DNA of 28,971 nucleotides from Clostridiales bacterium (GCA_016285815.1 JAEERN010000149.1:1-28971), one strand, 5' to 3'; shown: positions 7,145 to 15,312, counted from the first letter of the stretch. Made by a program: numbers and translations. The notes: generated from the letters alone by a model not told the origin.

Positions 7145-8239
7145 TCAGGACTTGACCAGAAGGGTCTTGCCGTTCCGGCCGGCCAGCGCGTCCGCGAACG
7201 CCCGGTTGACGTCCTCCACCGGATAGCAGGAGGCCAGCGGGAGGATCGTCTCACAGAGCGCCGGGCGTGCGGCGAGAAAGCTGAGATAGTCGCGCACGTC
7301 GCGGACGGAATACTGGGACGAGCCGATCAGGCGCAGGGCCTTGAAGGTGATGAGCTGGGGCTGGATCGAAACGCCGCCCCGGTTGCTGTACTGGCCGGGG
7401 ATCAGATACGCGCCGCGGTTCCGGAGCGCGGCCATCCCCAGCGGCACCGCGGCGGGCGCGCCGGAGGCCTCGAAGCACAGGTCGACCCCGAGTCCGTCGT
7501 TTTCGCGCTGCAGCGCGGCCGCGACGGCGTCTTCGCCCGACGCCTCGAGGGACAGGACCTCGTCCGCGCCGAGCTTCCGCGCCAGCGCCTCGCGCGGGGC
7601 GTCGGAGTGGGCCGTGACGACGAGAAGTTTTTTCACGCCGAGGGCCTTCAGATACAGAACGGCGAACCAGCCCACGGGGCCGAGTCCCTGGACCGCGGCC
7701 GTCGCGCCATCGAAGGAAACGCCGGCGCGGCGCGCCAGCCGGACGGCGTGGATCACCGTGGGTCCGGGGCAGGGGAAGATCGCGGCGGCCCTGGGGTCGA
7801 GCTCGTCCGGGATCCGGATCAGATTGGACAGCGGCGTGTAGTTCACCTCGGCGTAGCCGCCGTAGAGATACGGGGGCTCGTCGATGCTGCCGCCGTTGGT
7901 CAGCCCCATGCGGACGCAGTTCGCGTCGTCTCCGCTCCGGCAGAGCAGACACTTCCCGCACGGCACGGCGATGTCGGCGACGACGTTGTCGCCCGGCTTG
8001 AGCCCGTACCGCGCCGCCTCGTCCGGGTCACAGTCGACCAGGCGGCCCACGAACTCGTGGCCCAGGACCGTGGGCGTCGGCACGGTCAGCGTGCCGCGGT
8101 AAAAGTGAAGGTCGGTGCCGCAGACGCCGCTGGCGATCAGCTCGCTGCGCCCGTACCCCCTGGGCGTCTCCGTCACGTCGAACTCTCTGACCTCGAACGG
8201 GACGCCGGGTCCCAGAAAGACCGCCGCTTTTGCTTTCAT
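7145..8239 (-). CDS. Zinc-dependent medium-chain alcohol/polyol dehydrogenase (MDR)
   Basis: The 364-residue product is full length for the MDR superfamily. Catalytic zinc ligands are visible as C40 (VCGTD), H61 and E62 (GHE). Structural zinc cysteines are C94, C97, C100 and C108. A Rossmann loop GLGPVG follows at about 185-190. Such enzymes interconvert alcohols or polyols and aldehydes or ketones with NAD(P)(H); sorbitol and threonine dehydrogenases are relatives. It is the last gene of the six-gene operon, 12 bases after the GRE activase gene. That context suggests it reduces the aldehyde or ketone released by the radical enzyme, or oxidises the alcohol that feeds it. AGGAG precedes the ATG. 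The family is certain; the substrate is unknown. Confidence 0.9.
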   Translation of the reverse strand: MKAKAAVFLGPGVPFEVREFDVTETPRGYGRSELIASGVCGTDLHFYRGTLTVPTPTVLGHEFVGRLVDCDPDEAARYGLKPGDNVVADIAVPCGKCLLCRSGDDANCVRMGLTNGGSIDEPPYLYGGYAEVNYTPLSNLIRIPDELDPRAAAIFPCPGPTVIHAVRLARRAGVSFDGATAAVQGLGPVGWFAVLYLKALGVKKLLVVTAHSDAPREALARKLGADEVLSLEASGEDAVAAALQRENDGLGVDLCFEASGAPAAVPLGMAALRNRGAYLIPGQYSNRGGVSIQPQLITFKALRLIGSSQYSVRDVRDYLSFLAARPALCETILPLASCYPVEDVNRAFADALAGRNGKTLLVKS

Positions 8240-8251
8240 ATGATCCTCTCC

Positions 8252-9016
8252 TTATTCGATCCCGACTTCAAGAAACGTTTTGTAGATCTCCGCCGCGCGG
8301 AGCAGCTCCGCCCGGTCCGGCGGCCTGACGTCCCGGTAGGCGTAGGTCAGCCCCAGCGCCTCGTATTTCGCGCCGCCCAGACGGTGGAAGGGCAAAAGGT
8401 CCGCCCGCCGCGCGCCCGCGTCCGCGACCAGCCGGCCGATGCGCCGGCAATCCTCGTCCGAGGTGTTGAAGCCCGGGATGAACGGGATGCGGACGCGGAC
8501 TTCGGCGCCGCCGGCGACGAGCCGCCTCAGGTTTTCGGCGATCCGGTCCAGATCGCCGCCGAGGCGCGCGTACCGCGCGGCGTCCGCCGTCTTGACGTCG
8601 TAATAGAACTGGCGCACCGTGCCGCGCACCGCCTCGAACGCCGCCCACGGCACGTTCCCCGCCGTGTCGATCAGCGTCGGGATCCCGCGGTCCGCCAGGA
8701 TTGCCGCCAGCTCCGCCGCGCCGCGGTACTGCAGCAGGGGCTCGCCGCCGCTGAGCGTCACGCCGCCGCCTCCGGCGCGGTAGAACTCCGCGTCCTCTTC
8801 GGCCTCGGCGGAGATCTCCTCCGGGGTCATCGTCCGGCCGCAGACCACGGTCTTGCCCGTCTGACGGTAGAAGAGCGTCTGCGGCTCGGGCGAGACGGTC
8901 TCCGGGTTGTGGCACCACGGACAGCGCAGGGGACAGCCCTTGAAGAAGACCGTCGTGCGGATGCCGGGCCCGTCGCCCGTGGAGAACCGCTGGATGTGGC
9001 TCACGTTGATGGTCAT
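8252..9016 (-). CDS. Glycyl radical enzyme activating enzyme (radical SAM), lacking the ferredoxin insert
   Basis: The 254-residue product carries the radical-SAM cysteine triad C28-x3-C32-x2-C35 within KGCPLRCPWCHNP, the activase N-terminal signature FSTGDGPGIRTTVFFKG, and the glycine-rich GGGVTLSGGEPLLQ SAM-binding motif. It would reductively cleave S-adenosylmethionine to place the glycyl radical on the neighbouring GRE. After the triad only one further cysteine (in VVCGRTM) is seen before MTPEEI, so the two extra [4Fe-4S] clusters found in many GRE-dehydratase activases appear absent; it resembles the short PflA layout. The frame runs on upstream, but ATG 9016 overlaps the GRE stop by four bases (ATGA) and has GAGGA before it, indicating translational coupling. 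Confidence 0.93.
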   Translation of the reverse strand: MTINVSHIQRFSTGDGPGIRTTVFFKGCPLRCPWCHNPETVSPEPQTLFYRQTGKTVVCGRTMTPEEISAEAEEDAEFYRAGGGGVTLSGGEPLLQYRGAAELAAILADRGIPTLIDTAGNVPWAAFEAVRGTVRQFYYDVKTADAARYARLGGDLDRIAENLRRLVAGGAEVRVRIPFIPGFNTSDEDCRRIGRLVADAGARRADLLPFHRLGGAKYEALGLTYAYRDVRPPDRAELLRAAEIYKTFLEVGIE

Positions 9017-11112
9017 ACGTCCTCGTGCTGGGTGCGGCTGAGGATGTCCTCCTGCACCTCGGGGGCCAGCGTGACGTAATACGCGGAGAAGCCGGAGACG
9101 CGCACCACAAGGTTCCGGTACTGCTCCGGATGGATCCGCGCGTCTTCCAGAACCTTGCGCGAGGTCGCATTGATCTGGATCTCCTGCCCGCCGCGGGCGA
9201 AGTAGACACGGATGAGCTGGGCCAGCTTTTCCCGCTTGCCGTCCCGGAAGGCGGAGGGCAGGAATTTCTGGTTGACGACCGTGCCGCAGGCACAGCGCGT
9301 ATAGTCCGGCTTGGAGACGCTCAGCAGCGTCGCCGTGACGCCGCGCGTGTCGCAGCCGTAGGTGGGCGAGGCGGCGTCCGACAGCGGCCGGTGGGACAGA
9401 CGGCCGTCCGGCGTGGCGCCGAGGTCGCGGCCCGCATAGATGTTGGAGGTGTTGGCGGCCATGGCGGTGTAGATCGGACCGCCGTCGACTGTCCGGTAAC
9501 GGTCGAACAGGTCGGAGAGGTGAGCGGTGTACCACACCGCGTACCGGTCCGCGCGGTCGTCGTTGTTCCCGTACTTCGGCGCGGCGAGGACCAGCTCGCG
9601 CAGCTCGTCGAAGCCGGCGAAATCGGCCTTGACGGCCTCGGCCAGACGGGAGAGCGGGACCGCTCTGCGCTCGAACACCACGTCGCAGATGGCGGCGAGC
9701 GAGTCGCTCACCGTTCCGATCCCCATCAGCACGGCGCCGTGAGCGGAGGGGTAGCGGGCGCCGCCCATGTTGATGTCCAGTCCGCGCTCGATGCAGCAGT
9801 CGCAGAAGCAGGACAGGAACGGAGAGGTCCGCTTTTCCGGCTCCGTCACGGTGGAGTGCTTCCACAGCCAGCGGACGTACTCCTGCGCTCCCTCCTCGAG
9901 CTTTTTCTCATACAGCGCCATGAACTCGTCCATGGAGCCGATGGCATCGAGGGCCGCCGCGTCCGCGTTCAGCAGCGCCTCGAGATACCGGATCGGGTCG
10001 AACCGGCCGTCCGACCACGGCGGCTGTTTCCCGGCGATGAAGTTTTCGATGCAGCCCACCATGCAGTAGTTCCGCACGTCCCTGAGCTCGTAGCCCTTGC
10101 GTGCCAGCGCCGCCAGATTGACCGTGTCGTTCATCAGCGCCGGGTAGCCCAGTCCGGTGCCGATCACCTTCAGACACTCGTCCAGGAACCGGTCCGGACA
10201 GTCCGGCGCGATGCGCGCCGAAAGGTTGGGGCCGGGCATATTGACGTCGCGCACGGCGTGCAGCACGCAGTAGGAGAGGTCGTTCACGGAGCAGACTCCG
10301 TCCTCGTCGACGCCGCCGATGCAGATGTTGACGACGTCGTCCCCGCCCTGCCAGCGCCATTCGCCGATCTTGGCGAAGGTGTGGGCCAGAAGCTCGACGG
10401 CGCGCTCGTCCGAGAGCGCCCCGCGCTCCCGGTCCGCGCGGTAGAGGGGATAGAGATACTGGTCGATCCGGCCCAGCGCCATGGCATAGCGCCCCTCGCT
10501 GACGAAGCAGACGTGGATCATCCAGACGAGCTGGAGCCCCTGGGCGAAGGTGCGGGGGGCAGAGCGCGTGAGCGCGTCGCAGTTCTCCGCGATAAAGGCG
10601 AGCCGCTCCCGGTCATAGCCGTCCCGGCCCGCCAGAAGGCGGGCCTCCTGCGCATAGGCCGTCAGGCGGTCCGACAAGGCGTTCAGCGTCGTCTCCATGG
10701 CGCAGAGGAAGTCGAGCCGGTCGGGCTCGCCGGCGTGCGCCTGCTTCGACGACCGGATCCGCGCCAGAAGGCCGGGGATGCCCTCGGTCACGGCGCCGGC
10801 ATAGTCCGGGGCGAAGTGGTCGGTGCCCTGGACGAAGTTGCGCCCGGGATACCGCTTCGACCACTCGTCGGCGGCCCGGCGCTCGTCCTCGGAAAGCTCG
10901 ACGTAAAGGCCGCGGATGCTGCCGGCGATGAGGTCGTTCCGGTACAGGTGCGGCCGGGGCAGCGTGAACAGGGCGGCGACGGCGTCCGCGCGCTCCTGCG
11001 CGTCGGACGCGCCGGGAGTCCGCCCCTCGCCGCGGCGCTTGAAAAACGCCGGACAGAATTTGCCTGCCGGCCGCTGGTCCAGTTCGCTCTTGAGATCGTC
11101 GATGGTCCTCAT
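9013..11112 (-). CDS. Glycyl radical enzyme, short non-PFL type, probable dehydratase or lyase of unknown substrate
   Basis: The 699-residue product is markedly shorter than characterised GREs (about 760-900). The C-terminal glycyl radical motif RVSGFSA is present, with the radical glycine at about G674. The thiyl-radical cysteine lies in VGCIE: C354 with E356 two residues on, the GCxE arrangement of dehydratase-type GREs and not the Cys-Cys pair of pyruvate formate-lyase. Other landmarks are the SGR/ALGRIDQYLYPLY region near 212-224, NDT at 328-330, and LGATPDGR at 564-571. The enzyme is cytosolic, oxygen-sensitive, and homodimeric in known relatives. AAAGGAGG lies 8 bases before the ATG. 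The activase follows with a 4-base overlap, then an MDR dehydrogenase, and glycosidase genes precede it. This suggests radical cleavage or dehydration of a sugar- or polyol-derived compound. The GRE class is certain, the reaction is not. Confidence 0.92.
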   Translation of the reverse strand: MRTIDDLKSELDQRPAGKFCPAFFKRRGEGRTPGASDAQERADAVAALFTLPRPHLYRNDLIAGSIRGLYVELSEDERRAADEWSKRYPGRNFVQGTDHFAPDYAGAVTEGIPGLLARIRSSKQAHAGEPDRLDFLCAMETTLNALSDRLTAYAQEARLLAGRDGYDRERLAFIAENCDALTRSAPRTFAQGLQLVWMIHVCFVSEGRYAMALGRIDQYLYPLYRADRERGALSDERAVELLAHTFAKIGEWRWQGGDDVVNICIGGVDEDGVCSVNDLSYCVLHAVRDVNMPGPNLSARIAPDCPDRFLDECLKVIGTGLGYPALMNDTVNLAALARKGYELRDVRNYCMVGCIENFIAGKQPPWSDGRFDPIRYLEALLNADAAALDAIGSMDEFMALYEKKLEEGAQEYVRWLWKHSTVTEPEKRTSPFLSCFCDCCIERGLDINMGGARYPSAHGAVLMGIGTVSDSLAAICDVVFERRAVPLSRLAEAVKADFAGFDELRELVLAAPKYGNNDDRADRYAVWYTAHLSDLFDRYRTVDGGPIYTAMAANTSNIYAGRDLGATPDGRLSHRPLSDAASPTYGCDTRGVTATLLSVSKPDYTRCACGTVVNQKFLPSAFRDGKREKLAQLIRVYFARGGQEIQINATSRKVLEDARIHPEQYRNLVVRVSGFSAYYVTLAPEVQEDILSRTQHEDV

Positions 11113-11160
11113 GAAAGGGCTCCTCCTTTGAAACGGTGTCCGCCTCCCGCGGGGCCGGGT

Positions 11161-12105
11161 CTATTGAAAATTGTTTTCCAGAAAGTCCGCCAGAGGCCGG
11201 TCGCAGACGGCCTCGCACAGATAGTAGAAGCCGAGCTGGTTCCCGACGTTGTAGGTGATCAGCGTCCTGCCGTCCGGCGTCTCGCAGAGGTCCATGTCGC
11301 TGGAGCTGGTAAGCATCCCCGTGGGGATGGCGGCGCGCTGTTCCGGGGTCAGGTCCGCGCCCGGAGCGATCGCCCGGTCCCGCTCGTCGGGGGAGAGCAG
11401 GGGCACGTAGAGCCCGACCTGCCAGTCCCGGAAGTCGGCGGTGCGGTAGAGATAGTTGGAATACCGGCGGCAGGGAAGCTCGGTGACCGAGATCACATAG
11501 TAAAAGCCGCGGCAGAAGGTCATCCACGGGCCGCCCATATAGCGCTCCTGGGAAAAAGAGCGGGATCGGTCCCAGAAGGTCCACCGCTCCAGATCCGGCG
11601 AGGCGGCGAAGAAAAAGGTGAAGGGCCGGGAACCCACCTCTTCGGCGGGGGCGCCGGCCTCCAGCAGGAGGACGTACCCCTCCGGGCCCCGGGCCAGAGA
11701 CGTGTTGTAATACTGCCAGCCGGGGCGGGTGAACAGATCCCGCGCCGTCCAGTGGACCAGGTCGGACGAGCGGAAGAGCCGGACGGTCTCGCCGCAGAGC
11801 TTGCCCGGCAGGGACACGGTGCCGAGGACCAGCACGTCGCCGTCCGGCTCGGCGAAGAGCGAGTAGTAATAGCAGCCCTCGCCGAAGCGGGACAGGATCT
11901 CTCCGGTCTCGCGGTCGCGGATCAGCGCCCGGGTGACCGCCTTCGCGTCGGTCCCGCGGGAGGGGTCGCACAGCTCCAGCCGATAGGCGCGGCCGCCGCG
12001 GAAAAAGGGAGAGGATTCGCCGCTCCCGCTGACGGCGCCGAGCTTCCGGATCGGCGGGAAGCCGCAGAGCATCCGCGTCGACGGATCGTAGTCGAATTCT
12101 GTCAT
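11161..12105 (-). CDS. Glycosidase-like five-bladed beta-propeller protein (GH43/GH32-like fold), substrate unknown
   Basis: The 314-residue product has no signal peptide and shows repeated propeller-blade patterns typical of the GH43/GH32/GH117 clan: 'strand, S-S-D-L-V-H-W' (RSSDLVHW at about 114-121), a second AASPDLERW, and a third RTADFRDW. YMGGPWMTF and the invariant-looking acidic residues near SSDMDLCETPDGR could form the active-site floor, but I cannot assign the three catalytic acids with confidence. AAGGAGG stands before the ATG. It sits 28 bases after the GH2 gene and 48 bases before the GRE gene, so all three are co-transcribed. A carbohydrate hydrolase or phosphorylase-like role is likely from fold and context; the exact family is not recognised. 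Confidence 0.6.
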   Translation of the reverse strand: MTEFDYDPSTRMLCGFPPIRKLGAVSGSGESSPFFRGGRAYRLELCDPSRGTDAKAVTRALIRDRETGEILSRFGEGCYYYSLFAEPDGDVLVLGTVSLPGKLCGETVRLFRSSDLVHWTARDLFTRPGWQYYNTSLARGPEGYVLLLEAGAPAEEVGSRPFTFFFAASPDLERWTFWDRSRSFSQERYMGGPWMTFCRGFYYVISVTELPCRRYSNYLYRTADFRDWQVGLYVPLLSPDERDRAIAPGADLTPEQRAAIPTGMLTSSSDMDLCETPDGRTLITYNVGNQLGFYYLCEAVCDRPLADFLENNFQ

Positions 12106-12133
12106 GGAAGACCTCCTTGGGGCGGCGGAAGCC

Positions 12134-13834
12134 TCAGCCCTCGACGGCGGCGCGCCGGGCGAGGATGGCGCGGATCTGTTCGGGCGGGAACTTGGGACGG
12201 CGGTCGTAGGTGTACAGGCCGTTCTGCTCCTGTTCCACGTCGGTCAGCTGGGTGTAGCAGTACGCGAAGACGGCGGGATTGTCCAGCAGCGCGTCGGTGA
12301 GACCGCGCAGCCGGTCCAGGAACTCCTGCTCCGAGACGGGGGCGGCGCCGTATCCCCAGCCGTTCCGGTCGTCGGTCCAGCGGATGCCGCCGTATTCGCT
12401 GACGAAAAAGGGCTTTTTCCCGTCGTACCGCTGGCGGCTGCCGCAGACGTCCCACACCTTTCCGTCGGCCAGACCGGCGTAGGCCGCGGCGAAGACGGCG
12501 GGGTCCTGTTCGTAGTTGTGCACGTCGAAGACGTCCGTCTCCACGTGGTAGTTGCCGCTGGTGTCGATGCAGGGGCGCGTGGGGTCCGCAGCCTTGGTGG
12601 CGCGGTAGACCAGCGCCAGCAGGGGGTCGAACTGCTGACGCCCCTCATAGTCCCAGGTCTCGTTGAAGGGGCACCAGCCCACGACGCAGGGGCTGTCGGC
12701 GTCCCGGGCCACCACGTCCAGCCACTCGGGCAGCAGGGAATACGCCGCCTCGGGCCGGGTGTGGTCCAGATAGACGCTGGGGAATTCGTCCCAGACCAGA
12801 TAGCCCTTCCGGTCGCAGTGGTACAAAAAACGCTCCTCAAAGACCTTTTGGTGCAGACGCGCGCCGTTGAAGCCCATGGCCATGGCGCGGTCCACGTCGG
12901 CGGCCAGCTCGGCGTCAGAGGGGGCGGTGTAGACGCCGTCCGGGTAAAAGCCCTGGTCCAGGACCAGCCGCTGGAACACGGGGCGGCCGTTGAGAAAGAA
13001 TTTTTTGCCGCGATAGTCCGCGGTGCGCAGACCGAAATAGGTGCGGACCGTGTCGCCGCCGAAGGTCAGCGCGACGTCGTAGAGCCGGCCGGCGCCCAGA
13101 TCCCACAGGTGCTTTTCCGACAGGGGGATGGTCAGCGTCACGGCCTCGCCCTGCGTTTCCCGCCGGGCGCACCCGACGGGCCGCCCCTCGAAGGTCACGT
13201 CGGCCTGCAGGACGCCCGCGCCGGTCACCTCGGCGCGGAGCGCGACCGAGCCCTCGGCGGCGTTGGGGAACACCCGGACGGAGGCGACGCGCGTCTCGGG
13301 CACGAATTCCAGCCAGACGGTCTGCCAGATGCCCGTGGTCCTGGTGTAGTGACAGCCGGCCGAGCCGTAGAGGATGCTCTGCTTCCCGGTGGGGATCATG
13401 GGGTCGCGCTCGTCGTCCTCGGCGGTGACCGTCAGCACGTTCTCGCCGGGCACGGCGAAGTCGGTGACGTCGAAGCAGAAGGGGGTATAGCCGCCCGTGT
13501 GGCGTCCGCACTCTGCGCCGTTGACGTAGACAATGGTCCGGTAGTCCACCGCGCCGAAATGCAGCAGCACGCGGCCGGACAGCTCCTCCGGCGAGAGGGA
13601 GAAGCGGCGGCGGTACCAGACGCGGGACAGAAAGTCCGTGTATCCGATCCCGGACAGGCGGCTCTGGGGGCAGAAGGGCACGGTGATGGTCCGGTCGAAT
13701 TCGGTCCCGGGCCGGAAAAAGCCGCGCTCGACGCCGCTGTTCCCGTGGTCGAAGCGAAATTCCCAGACGCCGTTCAGATTCCGCCAGGCGTCGCGGCGGA
13801 AGCGGGGACGGGGGTGTTCGGGTCTTAGAAGCAT
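12134..13834 (-). CDS. Glycoside hydrolase family 2 enzyme (beta-galactosidase/beta-glucuronidase-like)
   Basis: The product of about 566 residues has the GH2 order: an N-terminal jelly-roll sugar-binding domain (LNGVWEFRFD, then VWYRRRFSL and HFGAVDYRTIVYVNG), an immunoglobulin-like domain, and a C-terminal TIM barrel. The barrel carries the acid/base Glu in PFNETW (near residue 392) and the nucleophile Glu in VSEYGG (near 480). No signal peptide is seen, so it probably works in the cytoplasm on imported glycosides. The length is short for LacZ and similar to glucuronidase-size GH2 enzymes. A TTG two codons earlier is possible, but ATG 13834 has AAGGA at a better distance. It lies 34 bases after the membrane-protein gene. 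The family is firm; the sugar (galactose, glucuronate, mannose or other) is open. Confidence 0.88.
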   Translation of the reverse strand: MLLRPEHPRPRFRRDAWRNLNGVWEFRFDHGNSGVERGFFRPGTEFDRTITVPFCPQSRLSGIGYTDFLSRVWYRRRFSLSPEELSGRVLLHFGAVDYRTIVYVNGAECGRHTGGYTPFCFDVTDFAVPGENVLTVTAEDDERDPMIPTGKQSILYGSAGCHYTRTTGIWQTVWLEFVPETRVASVRVFPNAAEGSVALRAEVTGAGVLQADVTFEGRPVGCARRETQGEAVTLTIPLSEKHLWDLGAGRLYDVALTFGGDTVRTYFGLRTADYRGKKFFLNGRPVFQRLVLDQGFYPDGVYTAPSDAELAADVDRAMAMGFNGARLHQKVFEERFLYHCDRKGYLVWDEFPSVYLDHTRPEAAYSLLPEWLDVVARDADSPCVVGWCPFNETWDYEGRQQFDPLLALVYRATKAADPTRPCIDTSGNYHVETDVFDVHNYEQDPAVFAAAYAGLADGKVWDVCGSRQRYDGKKPFFVSEYGGIRWTDDRNGWGYGAAPVSEQEFLDRLRGLTDALLDNPAVFAYCYTQLTDVEQEQNGLYTYDRRPKFPPEQIRAILARRAAVEG

Positions 13835-13868
13835 GGGCAAAGCGTCCTTTCCGGAAGATGGTCCCCCG

Positions 13869-15185
13869 CTACGCCGCGGCGGCCCAAAGGGCGATGGAGA
13901 CGGCGGAGGTGACGAGGAAAAAGAGATCGACGGAGAAGCGGGCGCCCAGCGCGCGCAGGCCCGGCCGGGTCCTGTCGCGGTCCCGCAGGGCCAGCGCCAG
14001 CTCGAAGCCGACGTAGACGGCGGTGCAAACCAGAACGCAGGCGAGCTTGGGCAGGGCGGTGGAGAGCGCCGCGGCGGCCGCCGTCAGCAGAGCGCTGACC
14101 GCGGCCAGGACGATCCGGGCGGGGAGGGACGTGCGCTTGTCGAGGAAGACCTCTTCCGCCAGCACGTAAAAACAGACGGGGATCGCGTAGAACAGGGCCG
14201 TGTGGACGCTGCCCAGACCCAGCAGCAGCAGCGGGACGGCGCAGTAGAGCACGTCCAGCAGCCAGTCCTCCACGCGCTCGCCCCACGGCTTTTTGCGGGT
14301 CAGCTCGGTGAACAGCGCGTGCAGCGGCAGCAACGCGCACCAGACCAGCCCCAGGATCAGAGACAGGGTCTGGGGGATGTAGGCGGACAGCCCGTCGGCC
14401 GAGGCGAACCACCCGCCGGACAGCGCGTCCGGGAACAGGGCCGACGCGGCCAGCAGGCCCAGACCGGAGCAGAGACCGCCCAGCGCGCCGATGGAGAACT
14501 CCATGATCTTCCAGCCGTCGCAGAAGCCGGCCCGGGTCAGCTTTTTCAGCCACAGACCGCGCCAGGTCAGATCGAACAGCGTGATGCCGGCCAGCCAGCC
14601 CAGCGCGCCGCCGAGACCGGCGACCGAGGCGGCGATCAGCGAGAACCAGTCGCCGTGAACGGCGAAGACGCAGGCCAGCACCAGCAGGATCAGCAGGTTT
14701 TCGCCCCAGCTCTCCTGCCGGGTCGGGGAAAAGCGCAGACCGCCGGGCCGGTTGAACAGCCGCATCCCCACGGGGCGGGCCAGGCAGACCGCGGCGAACA
14801 GCAGCAGCGTGTCGGCCAGTGAATAACAGCGCAGGCTCACCAGGCGGATGCCGAAGCAGACCAGCCCCGCCGCGCAGAAAAACCAGAGAAAGCCCTTGAA
14901 GGCAAGCCCCGTCCGGCCGCGGGCGGGCGCCGACCGGTGCAGCACCAGACCGATGGTCTCGCCGTAGGTCATGCCGCCGCCGGGGAACATCCCGACGGCG
15001 CCGAAGGCGGCGGGGATCCAGGCACAGCGCAGAAGCTTGGCGTCTCCGGTGAGCAGGACCATCCCGAGTCCCAGCAGCAGGCCCGGGACGACGGCGCCCT
15101 TGCCGTGGCCGAGCAGATCGCCGCGCATGCCCCAGCCATAGGACACGGCGACGGTCAGGAAGATCAGGGCGAGCGCGGTGTTCAT
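13869..15185 (-). CDS. Polytopic membrane protein of unrecognised family, putative transporter (paralogue of the 5622-7049 product)
   Basis: The 438-residue product has roughly 11-12 hydrophobic segments. It shares a co-linear motif set with the 475-residue protein of the facing operon: WGMRG (18-22), HGKGAVVPG (27-35), MTYGETIGLVLH (72-83), LAFKG (94-98), VGMRLFN (139-145), QESWGENL (157-164), GWLAGITLFD (196-205) and GWKIMEF (224-230). The spacing between motifs is nearly identical, so the two are true paralogues, but overall divergence is high. GGAGG lies upstream of the ATG at 15185. It is the first gene of the GH2/GRE operon. The charged residues R21, K29, K97, K226 and E229 are kept in the same membrane contexts as in the paralogue. 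Solute transport is the best guess; no known transporter signature is visible. Confidence 0.7.
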   Translation of the reverse strand: MNTALALIFLTVAVSYGWGMRGDLLGHGKGAVVPGLLLGLGMVLLTGDAKLLRCAWIPAAFGAVGMFPGGGMTYGETIGLVLHRSAPARGRTGLAFKGFLWFFCAAGLVCFGIRLVSLRCYSLADTLLLFAAVCLARPVGMRLFNRPGGLRFSPTRQESWGENLLILLVLACVFAVHGDWFSLIAASVAGLGGALGWLAGITLFDLTWRGLWLKKLTRAGFCDGWKIMEFSIGALGGLCSGLGLLAASALFPDALSGGWFASADGLSAYIPQTLSLILGLVWCALLPLHALFTELTRKKPWGERVEDWLLDVLYCAVPLLLLGLGSVHTALFYAIPVCFYVLAEEVFLDKRTSLPARIVLAAVSALLTAAAAALSTALPKLACVLVCTAVYVGFELALALRDRDRTRPGLRALGARFSVDLFFLVTSAVSIALWAAAA

Positions 15186-15283
15186 GCCGGTTTTTCCTCC
15201 ATTCCTTCCCGCTTTGCCCGCGCCGGACGAAAGGCCGCCGCGCGGGGCAAACGCCCTTGGGAGCGTTCGCGTTCTCTCAATAT

Positions 15284-15312
15284 ATAATAATCCTTTTTGG
15301 CTCCGCCGTCAA
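15284..15312 (-). promoter_or_regulatory. Sigma-A promoter for the membrane-protein/GH2/GRE operon
   Basis: On the minus strand, -35 TTGACG (15312-15307), a 17-bp spacer and -10 TATTAT (15289-15284) form a strong promoter inside a locally AT-rich stretch. The leader to the ATG at 15185 is about 90 bases. I see no copy of the TTCA-N7-TGAA palindrome here. A direct repeat GCGTTC-GCGTTC at about 15264-15275 lies just downstream of the start site and might be a control site, but support is weak. Confidence 0.8.

Noticed and set aside
9025..12300. A 1091-residue rightward open frame opposite the GRE and propeller genes
   Set aside because: Composition dominated by A, G, R, V, E and D, with no recognisable domain; it shadows genes with clear catalytic motifs.
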